Part shown: piece after piece, positions 46,333 through 54,686 of the stretch
Layout: every line of letters begins with the position of its first letter
How positions within the stretch are numbered: position 1 is the stretch's first letter
Source of the DNA: Caballeronia arationis
Lineage (GTDB): Bacteria; Pseudomonadota; Gammaproteobacteria; Burkholderiales; Burkholderiaceae
Length of the DNA stretch: 64,000 nt
Reading direction: 5' to 3'
Assembly (NCBI RefSeq): GCF_001544975.2
Contig: NZ_FCOG02000001.1
Location: 62,001 to 126,000 of the forward strand
The notes under the pieces: model-generated
What the model was told of the DNA's origin: nothing
The model's input: only the letters and a program-made list of their open reading frames with translations
Database searches by the model: none
Program-made: the position numbers and the translations under genes

Positions 46333-46836
46333 TCATTTCGCGCTCGCCGGCTGCAGCGACGCGGTCAGGTCAACCTGCCCGTCCGGCTTGAGCGCCTGGA
46401 TGTGCGTCTCGGCGACCTGCACCTTGTACTGGCGGCGCACGTCGTCGAGCCACGCCGTCCACATCGGGAACGACGCGTTCTTCAATTGGATCTGGATCGC
46501 CGCGCCGACAAGCTGGACCTGCGTCGGCGGCATGCCGCTGTCGGCGAGCGACTTCGCGAGCGCATCCTTCAGCACCTGCCCGGTCGGCATCACGCCTTCG
46601 ACCACGCCGGCAAGCGAGCGCGCCTCGTTCGCCTGCGCGGTCATCTGCGCGAGCTGGCGCTGCATGCCGGGCAGGCTTTCCCGCAGACGCGCGCGCCCCT
46701 CGTAAGCCGGCGCCCACAGCACCAGATACACGATCGCGATGGCCCCCACGAGCCCGCCCCACATCAGCAATGTTTTTTCGCGCTGCGTCCGGCCGTCCCA
46801 GAATTCGGCCCACAAATCGCCGATTTGCTTTTTCAC
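46333..46836 (-). CDS. gspM: Type II secretion protein GspM
   Basis: 167 residues from GTG 46836, which overlaps the gspL stop (GTGA). Short cytoplasmic N-terminus with EFWDGRTQREKTLL, one TM helix (MWGGLVGAIAIVYLVLWAPA), then a ferredoxin-like periplasmic domain. Inner-membrane platform partner of GspL. Confidence 0.92.
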   Translation of the reverse strand: MKKQIGDLWAEFWDGRTQREKTLLMWGGLVGAIAIVYLVLWAPAYEGRARLRESLPGMQRQLAQMTAQANEARSLAGVVEGVMPTGQVLKDALAKSLADSGMPPTQVQLVGAAIQIQLKNASFPMWTAWLDDVRRQYKVQVAETHIQALKPDGQVDLTASLQPASAK

Positions 46837-48209
46837 TGACCGCTCCTGATCGTCCATTTGCCGGTGCCGCTGTCCATGCTGCCCGAGAAACCGTTCGCCG
46901 CAAGGCGCTTCTGCAGGTCCGGGTCCACCTTCGTTTCGGGCTTGAAAGTCACTTCCAGCCGACGGTCGCGATAGTCGAGCCCTACGATGCCGTTCACCGG
47001 CACCGGGCCGAGCGAGCGCGCGAGGCCGTCGGTCAACGACAGAAAGTCGGTAGGCGAAAGCTCGCCCGCCGCGACCTTCATGCGTTCCAGCTGCCGCGAC
47101 ATCTGGTCGGGCGCATCGAGGACGACCGTCGTCTTCGGGAACGCGTTGAGCAGCAGCTCGGTTTCCTGCGCCTGGATCGCGTCGCGCTGGCGCGCGAGCT
47201 GCAGCCACTGCGCGTTCACACCAATGACAGACACGATCACTGACGCCGCCACCAGCGCGATCGGCACGCGCAGGCGCCGCATCGTCGCGCGGTCGAGGCG
47301 CCACGGCTGCGCGGCAAACTCGAACTGACACAGATCGAAGCGGCTGGCGAGCGCGTTGCGCGCGAACTGCTCGAACGGAAGCGCTTGCGCGCCATGGAAA
47401 GCGCCCGTCGCCGATGCAGCGGCCAGGCGCGGCTCGTCGCCAGGCAGATCGGAAAGCGTGTACAGGGCGCCCGGGTGATCGCCTGCTAGCGCGGCAAGCG
47501 TCTGCATGACGGCGGTTGCAGGCAGCGCGAGACCTTCGCCGAGCGCCGAGTGCTCGCCGCGCGCAATCGCGATCTCGACGAGCGGTGACGCCGCCGCCGT
47601 CGCGGCGGGCGCGGCGGCAGCAGGCGTGGCGACCTCGGCAAGCAGCGCCGGCGCTGTCGAGACGACGTGGCCGAGCACGCCGGCGATGAACGGATCGAGC
47701 GCGAGCGGCGCGGTTTGAGCGGGTGCGTCCGCTTCCGCACCTTCCGCTGTTACCGGCACCGCCGTCGCCGCCGCCGGCAGGCAGCGCATCGCCGGTACGG
47801 CTTTCACGTTGCGATGCCCGCTTGCCGCGAACGCGCTCAGCACGAAGCGGAACCAGCCGCGATCGATGATTGCGACCACGCGCCGGCCGCCTTCGAGCGC
47901 GACCGGATCGACGGCGATATGGCAGGTCTGCGGATCCTGGATCAGCTGATCCTCGACGACGTTCGGCAACGCCTGCCGCAGCTTCTGCCCCTTGAGGGGC
48001 GGCAGCGCCGCGGCAAGCAGCAAGAGGTCGCGCGCGGCGACGATCAGCACCGTCGCGCTCGCGCGCGGCAGGAGCCCGAGCGACGCGCGGCCGGCGCGCT
48101 GCGTCTCGCCGCGCTTGTCGACGAGCAAAAACGGCAGCTCCGGCAGTTGCCACTCTTCCGAGCGCACCGCCGGATCGCGCGGCGGAAGTTGGACGATCAG
48201 TGTGCTCAA
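46833..48209 (-). CDS. gspL: Type II secretion protein GspL
   Basis: 458 residues. N-terminal cytoplasmic actin-like domain (MSTLIVQLPPRDPAV to about 270, low complexity in places), a TM helix (VPIALVAASVIVSVIGVNAQW), and a periplasmic domain (VNGIVGLDYRDRRLEVTFKP). Links the ATPase GspE to the membrane platform. Confidence 0.93.
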   Translation of the reverse strand: MSTLIVQLPPRDPAVRSEEWQLPELPFLLVDKRGETQRAGRASLGLLPRASATVLIVAARDLLLLAAALPPLKGQKLRQALPNVVEDQLIQDPQTCHIAVDPVALEGGRRVVAIIDRGWFRFVLSAFAASGHRNVKAVPAMRCLPAAATAVPVTAEGAEADAPAQTAPLALDPFIAGVLGHVVSTAPALLAEVATPAAAAPAATAAASPLVEIAIARGEHSALGEGLALPATAVMQTLAALAGDHPGALYTLSDLPGDEPRLAAASATGAFHGAQALPFEQFARNALASRFDLCQFEFAAQPWRLDRATMRRLRVPIALVAASVIVSVIGVNAQWLQLARQRDAIQAQETELLLNAFPKTTVVLDAPDQMSRQLERMKVAAGELSPTDFLSLTDGLARSLGPVPVNGIVGLDYRDRRLEVTFKPETKVDPDLQKRLAANGFSGSMDSGTGKWTIRSGQ

Positions 48210-48256
48210 GGGCCGCTCTCTCTCATCATTGGACGTTCAAACATGCGGTGAATCAG

Positions 48257-49354
48257 TCATTGCTGGTCGCGGACATAGACGATGCGCGTCGTGTGCGTCG
48301 TCGGGTCGCGATAAATCAGTGTCGTGCGATCCACCTGCGCGCGCTCGTGCTCGACGCGCCCGTGGATCACAAAATAGCGCGTCGTGACGTCGAGCAGGAT
48401 CGGATCGATCGACGTTGTCTTGACGCCTGCCCCGTTCAGCGCGAGCTGAACATTGCCGACATCGTGGAAAAACACGGTCTCGCGGCGCGCGACGAACGCC
48501 TGCGCCTGCGACAAATTCATCCCCGGCACCACCGCCGCGATCACCTCGGGCGGCGCCGTGTTCATATTGACGGCCGTCGTCGTCGGCAGCACGGTCACGA
48601 ACCGGCGCAGGCGCTCGACCGCGTCCGGCGTGAAACCCTGCACGTCGAGCAGCGAATCGACGCTGATCACCTGCAACGGCGCGACGGGCGCGTTGCTGTC
48701 GGCGTCCTTCAGGCCGGGATCGTCGGTAAAATTGCCGCCGCCCGTGCCCCCGCCCTGCGCAATCGCCGCCATGGCCGCTTCCGGCGACGAAGCCGCCGCC
48801 CCCGACGCCACCTGAAACCGCGTCGCCGACTGCGCGAGCCCCGCGCGAATCTGCAGCGCGGTGGTCTTCGCCAGCGAGCCGTTCAGCCCGAGGAGCGTCA
48901 AGAGCCGCTGGAACGCCGCGATCTGCTGGACGTTGATCGTCAGCACGCCGGGCGTCGGCGTCGAAACCAGATTGCGCAGGTTGAACTTCGCCTGCGCGTC
49001 CTCGATCGAGCCTGACAGATACGTCTGCGCGCCCTGCTGCGCCCGCACCTCGCCGATCTGTCCGAGGAAGTCCGAAAGTCGCGTCTTCGCGATCGGCACG
49101 CCCCACACGCCGCCAAGATACGTCACGGTCGGCGACGTGTCCGCCTCCGAGCGCAGGATCAGCCGCGTCCAGTCGAGCGCACTGCGCGAGATCCAGTTGG
49201 CCTGCGCGAGCAGCCGCTGATTCTCGATCCGGCGAATCTGCACTTCCTGCCGCCACAGCATGCCCGAGACGAGAATCGCGGAAAGCGCGACCACCAGCAG
49301 CGCGCTGATGATCGCGACGCCGCTCTGTTTGTCCGAACGCGTTCTGCCCGTCAT
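48257..49354 (-). CDS. gspK: Type II secretion minor pseudopilin GspK
   Basis: 365 residues from ATG 49354 (GGAG seven bases upstream); ATG 49360 overlapping the gspJ stop is the alternative. Prepilin-like leader ending G in DKQSG-VAIISALLVVAL, lacking the Glu at mature position 5, which is the known feature of the tip pseudopilin GspK. The large globular domain includes NLRNLVSTPTPGVL and the SAM-like region (QGFTPDAVERLRRF). Caps the pseudopilus with GspI and GspJ. Confidence 0.94.
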   Translation of the reverse strand: MTGRTRSDKQSGVAIISALLVVALSAILVSGMLWRQEVQIRRIENQRLLAQANWISRSALDWTRLILRSEADTSPTVTYLGGVWGVPIAKTRLSDFLGQIGEVRAQQGAQTYLSGSIEDAQAKFNLRNLVSTPTPGVLTINVQQIAAFQRLLTLLGLNGSLAKTTALQIRAGLAQSATRFQVASGAAASSPEAAMAAIAQGGGTGGGNFTDDPGLKDADSNAPVAPLQVISVDSLLDVQGFTPDAVERLRRFVTVLPTTTAVNMNTAPPEVIAAVVPGMNLSQAQAFVARRETVFFHDVGNVQLALNGAGVKTTSIDPILLDVTTRYFVIHGRVEHERAQVDRTTLIYRDPTTHTTRIVYVRDQQ

Positions 49355-49356
49355 CG

Positions 49357-50025
49357 TCATTCTCCGACCAGGAAGACGCGCGTGATCGGCGCCTGCAGAT
49401 TGCCCGCGCCGACCGCGACCTGAACGCCCGTGACGGAACGCGGAAGCGGGCCGTCGCCGAGTTGCGGCACTTTCACGTTGTTGTCGTTCTCTGTGACCTT
49501 GGACGCCACTTCGCCCATCTGCGTCGTCCAGCCTTGCTGCGTGATGTAGACGCGCGTCGCGAACGATCCTACGCCGCCCATCAGCGGCACGGCGCTCCAG
49601 CCGTCGGCGCTGTCGGCGGCCAAGAGCGCCCGGCGCACCTCGCCGACGTTCGCAAGCGGCGCCGACGCGAAACGCACGATGCGCCCGTCCGTCAGCCGGT
49701 AGCGCACGACCTGCAGCCGCGGCGGCCCGCCCGGCGTATACATGCCGCGCACGACCTGCAGGCGGTTGGCGCTCATCGAAATCGCCGGCTGGCCGGCCTG
49801 GTCGTCGGTCGCGGCCTGACGCGCGTCGATGCGCATCTGGTCGAACAGCTGCGCGACGACGCGCTCGTCCTCCATCGCATTCGTGATCGTGGTGCGGCCG
49901 CGAATCACCTGGTCGAGCCCGCGCCACGACAGCACCGCGATCACCGCGAGAATCGCGATCGCGATCATCATCTCGATCAGCGTGAAACCGCGGGCGCGGA
50001 CGTCAGAGCGAACGGTTCGTTTCAT
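49357..50025 (-). CDS. gspJ: Type II secretion minor pseudopilin GspJ
   Basis: 222 residues. Type IV prepilin signal RARG-FTLIEMMIAIAILAVIA near residue 12, with Glu5 present, then the GspJ pattern SWRGLDQVI. Its start overlaps the end of gspI. Confidence 0.94.
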   Translation of the reverse strand: MKRTVRSDVRARGFTLIEMMIAIAILAVIAVLSWRGLDQVIRGRTTITNAMEDERVVAQLFDQMRIDARQAATDDQAGQPAISMSANRLQVVRGMYTPGGPPRLQVVRYRLTDGRIVRFASAPLANVGEVRRALLAADSADGWSAVPLMGGVGSFATRVYITQQGWTTQMGEVASKVTENDNNVKVPQLGDGPLPRSVTGVQVAVGAGNLQAPITRVFLVGE

Positions 50026-50401
50026 TCGCCACCACCGTAACCATTTGCGCGAGATTGCCGGGGCGTCCCGGCGTCGCGACGAACATCTCGACGCGTCGGA
50101 AGATCGGATTCGGCGTCGCGGAGACGCGCTGCGTGCAGACGAGCCGCAGATTGCCCTGCGAGCAGTCGAAGCTGCGCGAGCCGATCGGGGGCCACGCGCG
50201 CGAAAGCCGCAACTGCGCGAGTTCGTTGTCCGCGCTCCAGCCGGCGAGCAGCCGCCGATGCAGGTCCGCCTCGCCGGTTGCGAGCGAGCCGACCGCGCGC
50301 AGCGACGCCGCGAGCGCCACCGCGATGATCGCGAGCGCGACCAGCACCTCGATCATCGTGAAGCCGCGGGAAGGGGCACGGACGGGCGTCGAGGCTCGCA
50401 T
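50003..50401 (-). CDS. gspI: Type II secretion minor pseudopilin GspI
   Basis: 132 residues from ATG 50401, which shares one base with the gspH stop (TGATG). Prepilin signal PSRG-FTMIEVLVALAIIAVAL. Small globular domain with WSADNELAQLRL. Overlaps gspJ by 23 bases. Confidence 0.94.
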   Translation of the reverse strand: MRASTPVRAPSRGFTMIEVLVALAIIAVALAASLRAVGSLATGEADLHRRLLAGWSADNELAQLRLSRAWPPIGSRSFDCSQGNLRLVCTQRVSATPNPIFRRVEMFVATPGRPGNLAQMVTVVANETNRSL

Positions 50402-50925
50402 CACCGCACCTGATAGCGGCCGTTGCCGGTGCCGACGATCGTCGCGCGCCCGACCGGCGAGACGAGCGTGATTTCCATTGGCGCGTCGATGGCTTCGGTA
50501 CCGAAAACGAGCCGGCCGACCGACTTGTCGGTGCCGGCGAACTGGATTTCGACGTTCGTCACGCCGCCTTCCCAGCGGCGCGCGCGAAACAGATCGTCGC
50601 GCAAGGGACGCCAGCCGTCGTCGGTGCGCACGTCGAAGCGAAAGCCGCCGTTGACCGGCTGCCACGCGATCGGCCGCGCACGCACCTGCGCTTCGTCGCC
50701 GGCGGATTCGAACAGGAGCGCGAGCCGTTGCGCCTCTTCGTTGAGATCGGTGCGCGGATTGCGCGTGAGCTGCAGCGAGGCGAGCGACACGAGCAAGCCC
50801 GCAATCACCAGCACGACGAGCATTTCCAGGAGCGTGAAGCCGGCCTGAGGTTGAGCCTCACCCCGCGCCCCGGTGTGCCGGAGCGCCTTGCCTGTCACGC
50901 GGATGGGCCTTACCCGTTCACTCAC
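50401..50925 (-). CDS. gspH: Type II secretion minor pseudopilin GspH
   Basis: 174 residues from GTG 50925. The leader is unusually long (about 28 residues, basic) before PQAG-FTLLEMLVVLVIAGLLV. A start closer to the prepilin motif is possible, but no better ATG or ribosome site is seen. C-terminal GspH beta domain (FRFDVRTDDGWRPL, RRWEGGV). Confidence 0.9.
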   Translation of the reverse strand: MSERVRPIRVTGKALRHTGARGEAQPQAGFTLLEMLVVLVIAGLLVSLASLQLTRNPRTDLNEEAQRLALLFESAGDEAQVRARPIAWQPVNGGFRFDVRTDDGWRPLRDDLFRARRWEGGVTNVEIQFAGTDKSVGRLVFGTEAIDAPMEITLVSPVGRATIVGTGNGRYQVR

Positions 50926-50941
50926 ACTCGCTCGCCGATGC

Positions 50942-51406
50942 TTACTGCCAGGACCCGACGTCGGCGTCGTTGCCCTCGCCGCCCGCCTTGCTGTCGGCGC
51001 CGTAGCTGAATACGTCGATTTCGCCGTGCACGCCCGGATTCAGATACTGATACTGGCCGCCCCACGGGTCGTTCGGCAGGCGCTCCAGATAGCCGCCGTC
51101 CTTCCAGTTGTTCGGCACAGGTTCGGTGCTCGGCTTTTCGATCAGCGCGCGCAAGCCCTGCTCCTGGGTCGGATAACGGCCGTTGTCCAGCCGATACAGC
51201 TTGAGCGCCTGCATCATCGTGCCGATGTCCTGCTTGGCCGCGACTCGGCGGGCTTCGTCCGGACGGCTCATGATCTTCGGCACGATCAGCGCGGCGAGAA
51301 TGCCGAGAATCGCGATCACCACCATGATCTCGATCAACGTGAACCCGCGTTGGCGGCGTGCCTGCGCCGTCGAAAGTTCCATGCGGCGTTTCGTCCACAT
51401 TTGCAT
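50942..51406 (-). CDS. gspG: Type II secretion major pseudopilin GspG
   Basis: 154 residues. Leader of about 21 residues, then RG-FTLIEIMVVIAILGILAAL, the best-conserved pseudopilin signature. The globular part shows QDIGTMMQALKLYRLDNGRY, PTQEQGLRALIEKP and DPWGGQYQYLNPG, all diagnostic for GspG including the calcium-loop area. GAGGTAG precedes the start. A 151-base gap with a possible promoter separates it from gspC. Confidence 0.96.
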   Translation of the reverse strand: MQMWTKRRMELSTAQARRQRGFTLIEIMVVIAILGILAALIVPKIMSRPDEARRVAAKQDIGTMMQALKLYRLDNGRYPTQEQGLRALIEKPSTEPVPNNWKDGGYLERLPNDPWGGQYQYLNPGVHGEIDVFSYGADSKAGGEGNDADVGSWQ

Positions 51407-51507
51407 GACTACTACCTCGTTTCGATGAAGATGTTGTTCGTTCGAAGGGCGCCCGATGCGCCAGGGAAACGCCCCGCGCGGATTTGCGCGCGTGGGCAGG
51501 AGAGCAT

Positions 51508-51537
51508 TCTATAGGTCCGGCCGGCGCCCGCTTTCAA
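51508..51537 (-). promoter_or_regulatory. Possible internal promoter ahead of gspG
   Basis: Minus strand TTGAAA, 18 bases, TATAGA, about 102 bases upstream of gspG and starting just after the gspC stop. The gspC-gspG gap is the only sizeable one in the operon. A GC-rich inverted repeat (CGCGCG...CGCGCG near 51475-51491) follows. Activity is untested. Confidence 0.35.
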
Positions 51538-51557
51538 ACGCCTTGACCCGGGTCTTG

Positions 51558-51971
51558 TCAGCGCACATAAATCGTCGGACCGGGGGCGTTTTGGGGCAGA
51601 AAGACCTCGGATTTCACGCCGTTGCGGTCGATGATGATCGAGCGAGCGCGCACTTCGGAAATCTTCACGCCCTGCGTGAGCGGCCCGCCAAGCGAGATCG
51701 CACGCGCCGGCTCCCCGCCGTAGCTGACGATCGCGGCCGCGCCGTGCTGCAGCGCCAGAATGCCGAACAGATGCACGTCCTGGTTGGCCTGCGTCTGCAA
51801 CTGTCCGCCGAAAATCGTCGCCGCCTGTTCTACCGATGGCGCGCGCGCCGCTTCGGCGGCGGGCGACGGCGCGGTCTTGCGCGAACTCAGCGTGACGACC
51901 CAGTAGGTCATCGTCACGCAGAAAAGGGCCAGAGCGGCGAGCGTGAGAAGGCGGGTTTGCAGGGCGTTCAT
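51558..51971 (-). CDS. gspC: Type II secretion protein GspC (short form)
   Basis: 137 residues. N-terminal TM helix (LLTLAALALFCVTMTYWVV) and one homology-region domain (IFGGQLQTQANQDVHLFGIL, RARSIIIDRNGVKSEVFLPQ). It stops there: no PDZ or coiled-coil domain, which makes it about half the length of enterobacterial GspC. Its ATG overlaps the gspF stop by one base. Couples the secretin GspD to the inner-membrane platform; substrate-selection functions ascribed to PDZ must be absent or elsewhere. Confidence 0.88.
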   Translation of the reverse strand: MNALQTRLLTLAALALFCVTMTYWVVTLSSRKTAPSPAAEAARAPSVEQAATIFGGQLQTQANQDVHLFGILALQHGAAAIVSYGGEPARAISLGGPLTQGVKISEVRARSIIIDRNGVKSEVFLPQNAPGPTIYVR

Positions 51972-53188
51972 TACTGCACCATATTGTTCAGTTCGATGAT
52001 CGGCAGCATCACCGCGAGCACGATCACCAGCACGACGCCGCCCATCGCGAGGATCAGGAGCGGCTCGAGCAGGCTCGTCAGGAACATCGTCCGACGTTCG
52101 AGTTCGCGCGCTTCACCTTCGGACGCGCGGTCGAGCATCGTCGTGACATCGCCGGTTGCTTCGCCCGAGCGGATCAGGTGCACGAGCACCGGCGGAAACG
52201 TCTTCGTGTTGCCGAGCGCGCGCGACAGCGACGTGCCTTCGCGCACGCGCACGATCGCATCGTCGACATTTTCGCGCATCGCCGTGTTGCTGAGCGTTTC
52301 ACCCGCCGCCTGCAGCGCGCGCAGGATCGGCACGCCGGCGGCCGTCAGGATCGCGAGCGTGCTCGCAAAGCGCACCGTGTTGTAGCCGCGCACGAGCTTG
52401 CCGACGAGCGGCGCGGTGAGCAGCCACCGGTCGAACGCCATCCGCGGACCGGGGCGCGCAAGGATGCTCTTGATGATCCACGCAAGCAGCACGACGCCGA
52501 TCAGCACCGCCCACCAGTAACTGCGCACGAAGCCGGAGAGCGCCATCATCATGACGGTCAGGACCGGCAGCGCCTGCTTGGTGCTGGCGAACACATTGAC
52601 GACCTGCGGCACCACGTAACTCAGCAGGAACGTGACGATGCCGAACGCGATCAGCGTGACGATCGCCGGATAGGTGAACGCGAGGATGATCTTCTGCTTG
52701 AGCGCGTTGCGCTGCTCGATGTAGTCCGCGAGACGCGACAGCACGAGCCCGAGCTTGCCGGTATGTTCGCCCGCCGCGACCAGCGCGCGATAGATCTCGG
52801 GAAAATCCTTCGGATGCTGCGCGAGCGCGTTCGCGAACGAATGGCCGCCGAGCACTTCCGCGCGAATCGCGGCCATCAGTTCGCGGATGTAGTCGCGTTC
52901 CGACTGCTCGGTGAGCACCGCGAGCGTCTCGCCGAGCGGCAGCCCGGCGATCAGCAGGCTCGCGAGCTGGCGCGTCAGAATGGCCTGTTCGCGCTGCGAC
53001 AGCCGCCGTCCAAGCGACAAACGCTGCTGGCGTTCGCCGCGCGTCCGGCTGCCCGCTGGCTCGACGACGAGCGGCGTCAACCCCTGCGTGCGCAGGTGGC
53101 CACGCGCGGCGCGGGCGCTGTCGGCATCGAGCACGCCTTTTTGCGTCTTGCCCGCCTGATCGATCGCTTCGAAACGAAAAGCCGGCAT
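51971..53188 (-). CDS. gspF: Type II secretion platform protein GspF
   Basis: 405 residues. MPAFRFEAIDQAGKTQKGVL start, two repeated T2SSF domains (LASLLIAGLPLGETLAVLTE and TLAILTAAGVPILRALQAAG), three TM helices (AFTYPAIVTLIAFGIVTFLL, YWWAVLIGVVLLAWII, LLILAMGGVVLVIVLAVMLP). Inner-membrane platform that the ATPase turns or moves. Confidence 0.96.
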   Translation of the reverse strand: MPAFRFEAIDQAGKTQKGVLDADSARAARGHLRTQGLTPLVVEPAGSRTRGERQQRLSLGRRLSQREQAILTRQLASLLIAGLPLGETLAVLTEQSERDYIRELMAAIRAEVLGGHSFANALAQHPKDFPEIYRALVAAGEHTGKLGLVLSRLADYIEQRNALKQKIILAFTYPAIVTLIAFGIVTFLLSYVVPQVVNVFASTKQALPVLTVMMMALSGFVRSYWWAVLIGVVLLAWIIKSILARPGPRMAFDRWLLTAPLVGKLVRGYNTVRFASTLAILTAAGVPILRALQAAGETLSNTAMRENVDDAIVRVREGTSLSRALGNTKTFPPVLVHLIRSGEATGDVTTMLDRASEGEARELERRTMFLTSLLEPLLILAMGGVVLVIVLAVMLPIIELNNMVQ

Positions 53189-53192
53189 CGCG

Positions 53193-54686
53193 CTAGTCTC
53201 CGCCCGTCACGCGCAGCACTTCTTCCAGCGACGTCACGCCCGATTCGAGCCAGCGATTGCCGTCCTCACGCAGCGTGCGCATTCCCTGCGCGCGGCCGGC
53301 GGCGAGAATCTCGGCGTCGGCGGCGTTGCGGTGGATCAGCGGCCGGAGGGCGTCGTCGATCAGCAGCAGTTCGTACACGCCGCGACGTCCCGAGTAACCC
53401 GACTGCCCGCAACGATCGCAGCCGACCGGATGCCAGTGCGTCACGCCGTTTTCGACGCGCGCTTCCTTGCACACAGGACACAACTGCCGCACGAGCCGCT
53501 GCGCCAGCACGCCGAGCAGCGACGAAGCCAGCAGATACGGCTCGACGCCCATGTCGGTGAGACGCGTGACGGCCGACGCGGCGTCGTTCGTGTGCAGCGT
53601 CGCGAGCACGAGGTGGCCCGTCAGCGATGCCTGCACGGCAATCTGCGCCGTTTCGAGGTCGCGGATTTCGCCGATCATGATGATGTCCGGGTCCTGCCGC
53701 AGGATCGAGCGCAGTGCGCGCGCGAACGTCATGCCGATCCGCTCGTTCACCTGAGTCTGGCCGATGCCCGACAAGTCGTATTCGATCGGATCTTCCACCG
53801 TCATGATGTTGGTGGTGGTCGTCTCCAGGCGCGACATCGCGGCGTAGAGCGTGGTCGTCTTGCCGGAGCCGGTCGGGCCGGTCACGAGCACGATGCCGTG
53901 CGGACGGCCGATCAGCTTGTCGAAATGGACGAGCGTGTCGCGTGCCATGCCGAGCGTTTCGAGATTCAGGCGCTGCGCATCCTTTTCCAGCAGACGCAGC
54001 ACAGCGCGCTCGCCGTGGCCGGTCGGCAGCGTCGAGACGCGCACGTCGACCGGCCGGCCGCCGACTCGCAGCGTGATCCGCCCGTCCTGCGGCAGCCGCT
54101 TTTCCGCGATGTCGAGCTGCGCCATGATCTTGATCCGCGAGATCAGCGCGCCATGCAGCGCTTTCTTCGGGCGCACGACGTCGCGCAGCGTGCCGTCGAC
54201 GCGAAACCGCACCACCGACGCATTTTCGAACGGCTCGATATGAATGTCCGACGCCTGCTCGCGCGCGGCCTGCGTGAGGAGCGCGTTGATCATGCGGATG
54301 ATCGGCGCGTCGTCTTCCGATTCGAGCAGGTCCTCTACTTCCGGGATGTCCTGCATCAGGCGCGACAGGTCGACCTCGCCTTCCACCTCGCCGACCACCT
54401 GCGCCGCGCTGCCGTCGTTGCGCGCATACGCCGAATTGATCGCCGCCGACAGTTCGTCGCTCTTCACGCGCACGATCGTGAGCGCACCGAAATTGCGGGC
54501 GACTTCGGCGAGTGCGGCGTCGCTGGTCTTGTCGCTGATCCAGACTTCGATGCTTTCCGCGTGCTGGTGCGCGACCAGAATCTGCCCGGTGCGCGCGAAG
54601 CCGTACGGCACGAGCCGCGCGGCAAGCGGCGACGGAACGCCGCTGCCGGTGACGGTCGCGCCGCCCGGCGCCTGTGCCGTGCTCAC
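53193..54686 (-). CDS. gspE: Type II secretion ATPase GspE
   Basis: 497 residues from GTG 54686, overlapping the gspD stop (GTGA). Walker A GPTGSGKTTTLYAA, Asp box DIHIEPFENASVVRFR, Walker B IIMIGEIRDLETA, His box HLVLATLHTNDA, and a tetracysteine zinc module (CPVCKEA ... CDRCGQSG). Cytoplasmic hexamer that powers pseudopilus growth. Confidence 0.97.
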   Translation of the reverse strand: MSTAQAPGGATVTGSGVPSPLAARLVPYGFARTGQILVAHQHAESIEVWISDKTSDAALAEVARNFGALTIVRVKSDELSAAINSAYARNDGSAAQVVGEVEGEVDLSRLMQDIPEVEDLLESEDDAPIIRMINALLTQAAREQASDIHIEPFENASVVRFRVDGTLRDVVRPKKALHGALISRIKIMAQLDIAEKRLPQDGRITLRVGGRPVDVRVSTLPTGHGERAVLRLLEKDAQRLNLETLGMARDTLVHFDKLIGRPHGIVLVTGPTGSGKTTTLYAAMSRLETTTTNIMTVEDPIEYDLSGIGQTQVNERIGMTFARALRSILRQDPDIIMIGEIRDLETAQIAVQASLTGHLVLATLHTNDAASAVTRLTDMGVEPYLLASSLLGVLAQRLVRQLCPVCKEARVENGVTHWHPVGCDRCGQSGYSGRRGVYELLLIDDALRPLIHRNAADAEILAAGRAQGMRTLREDGNRWLESGVTSLEEVLRVTGGD

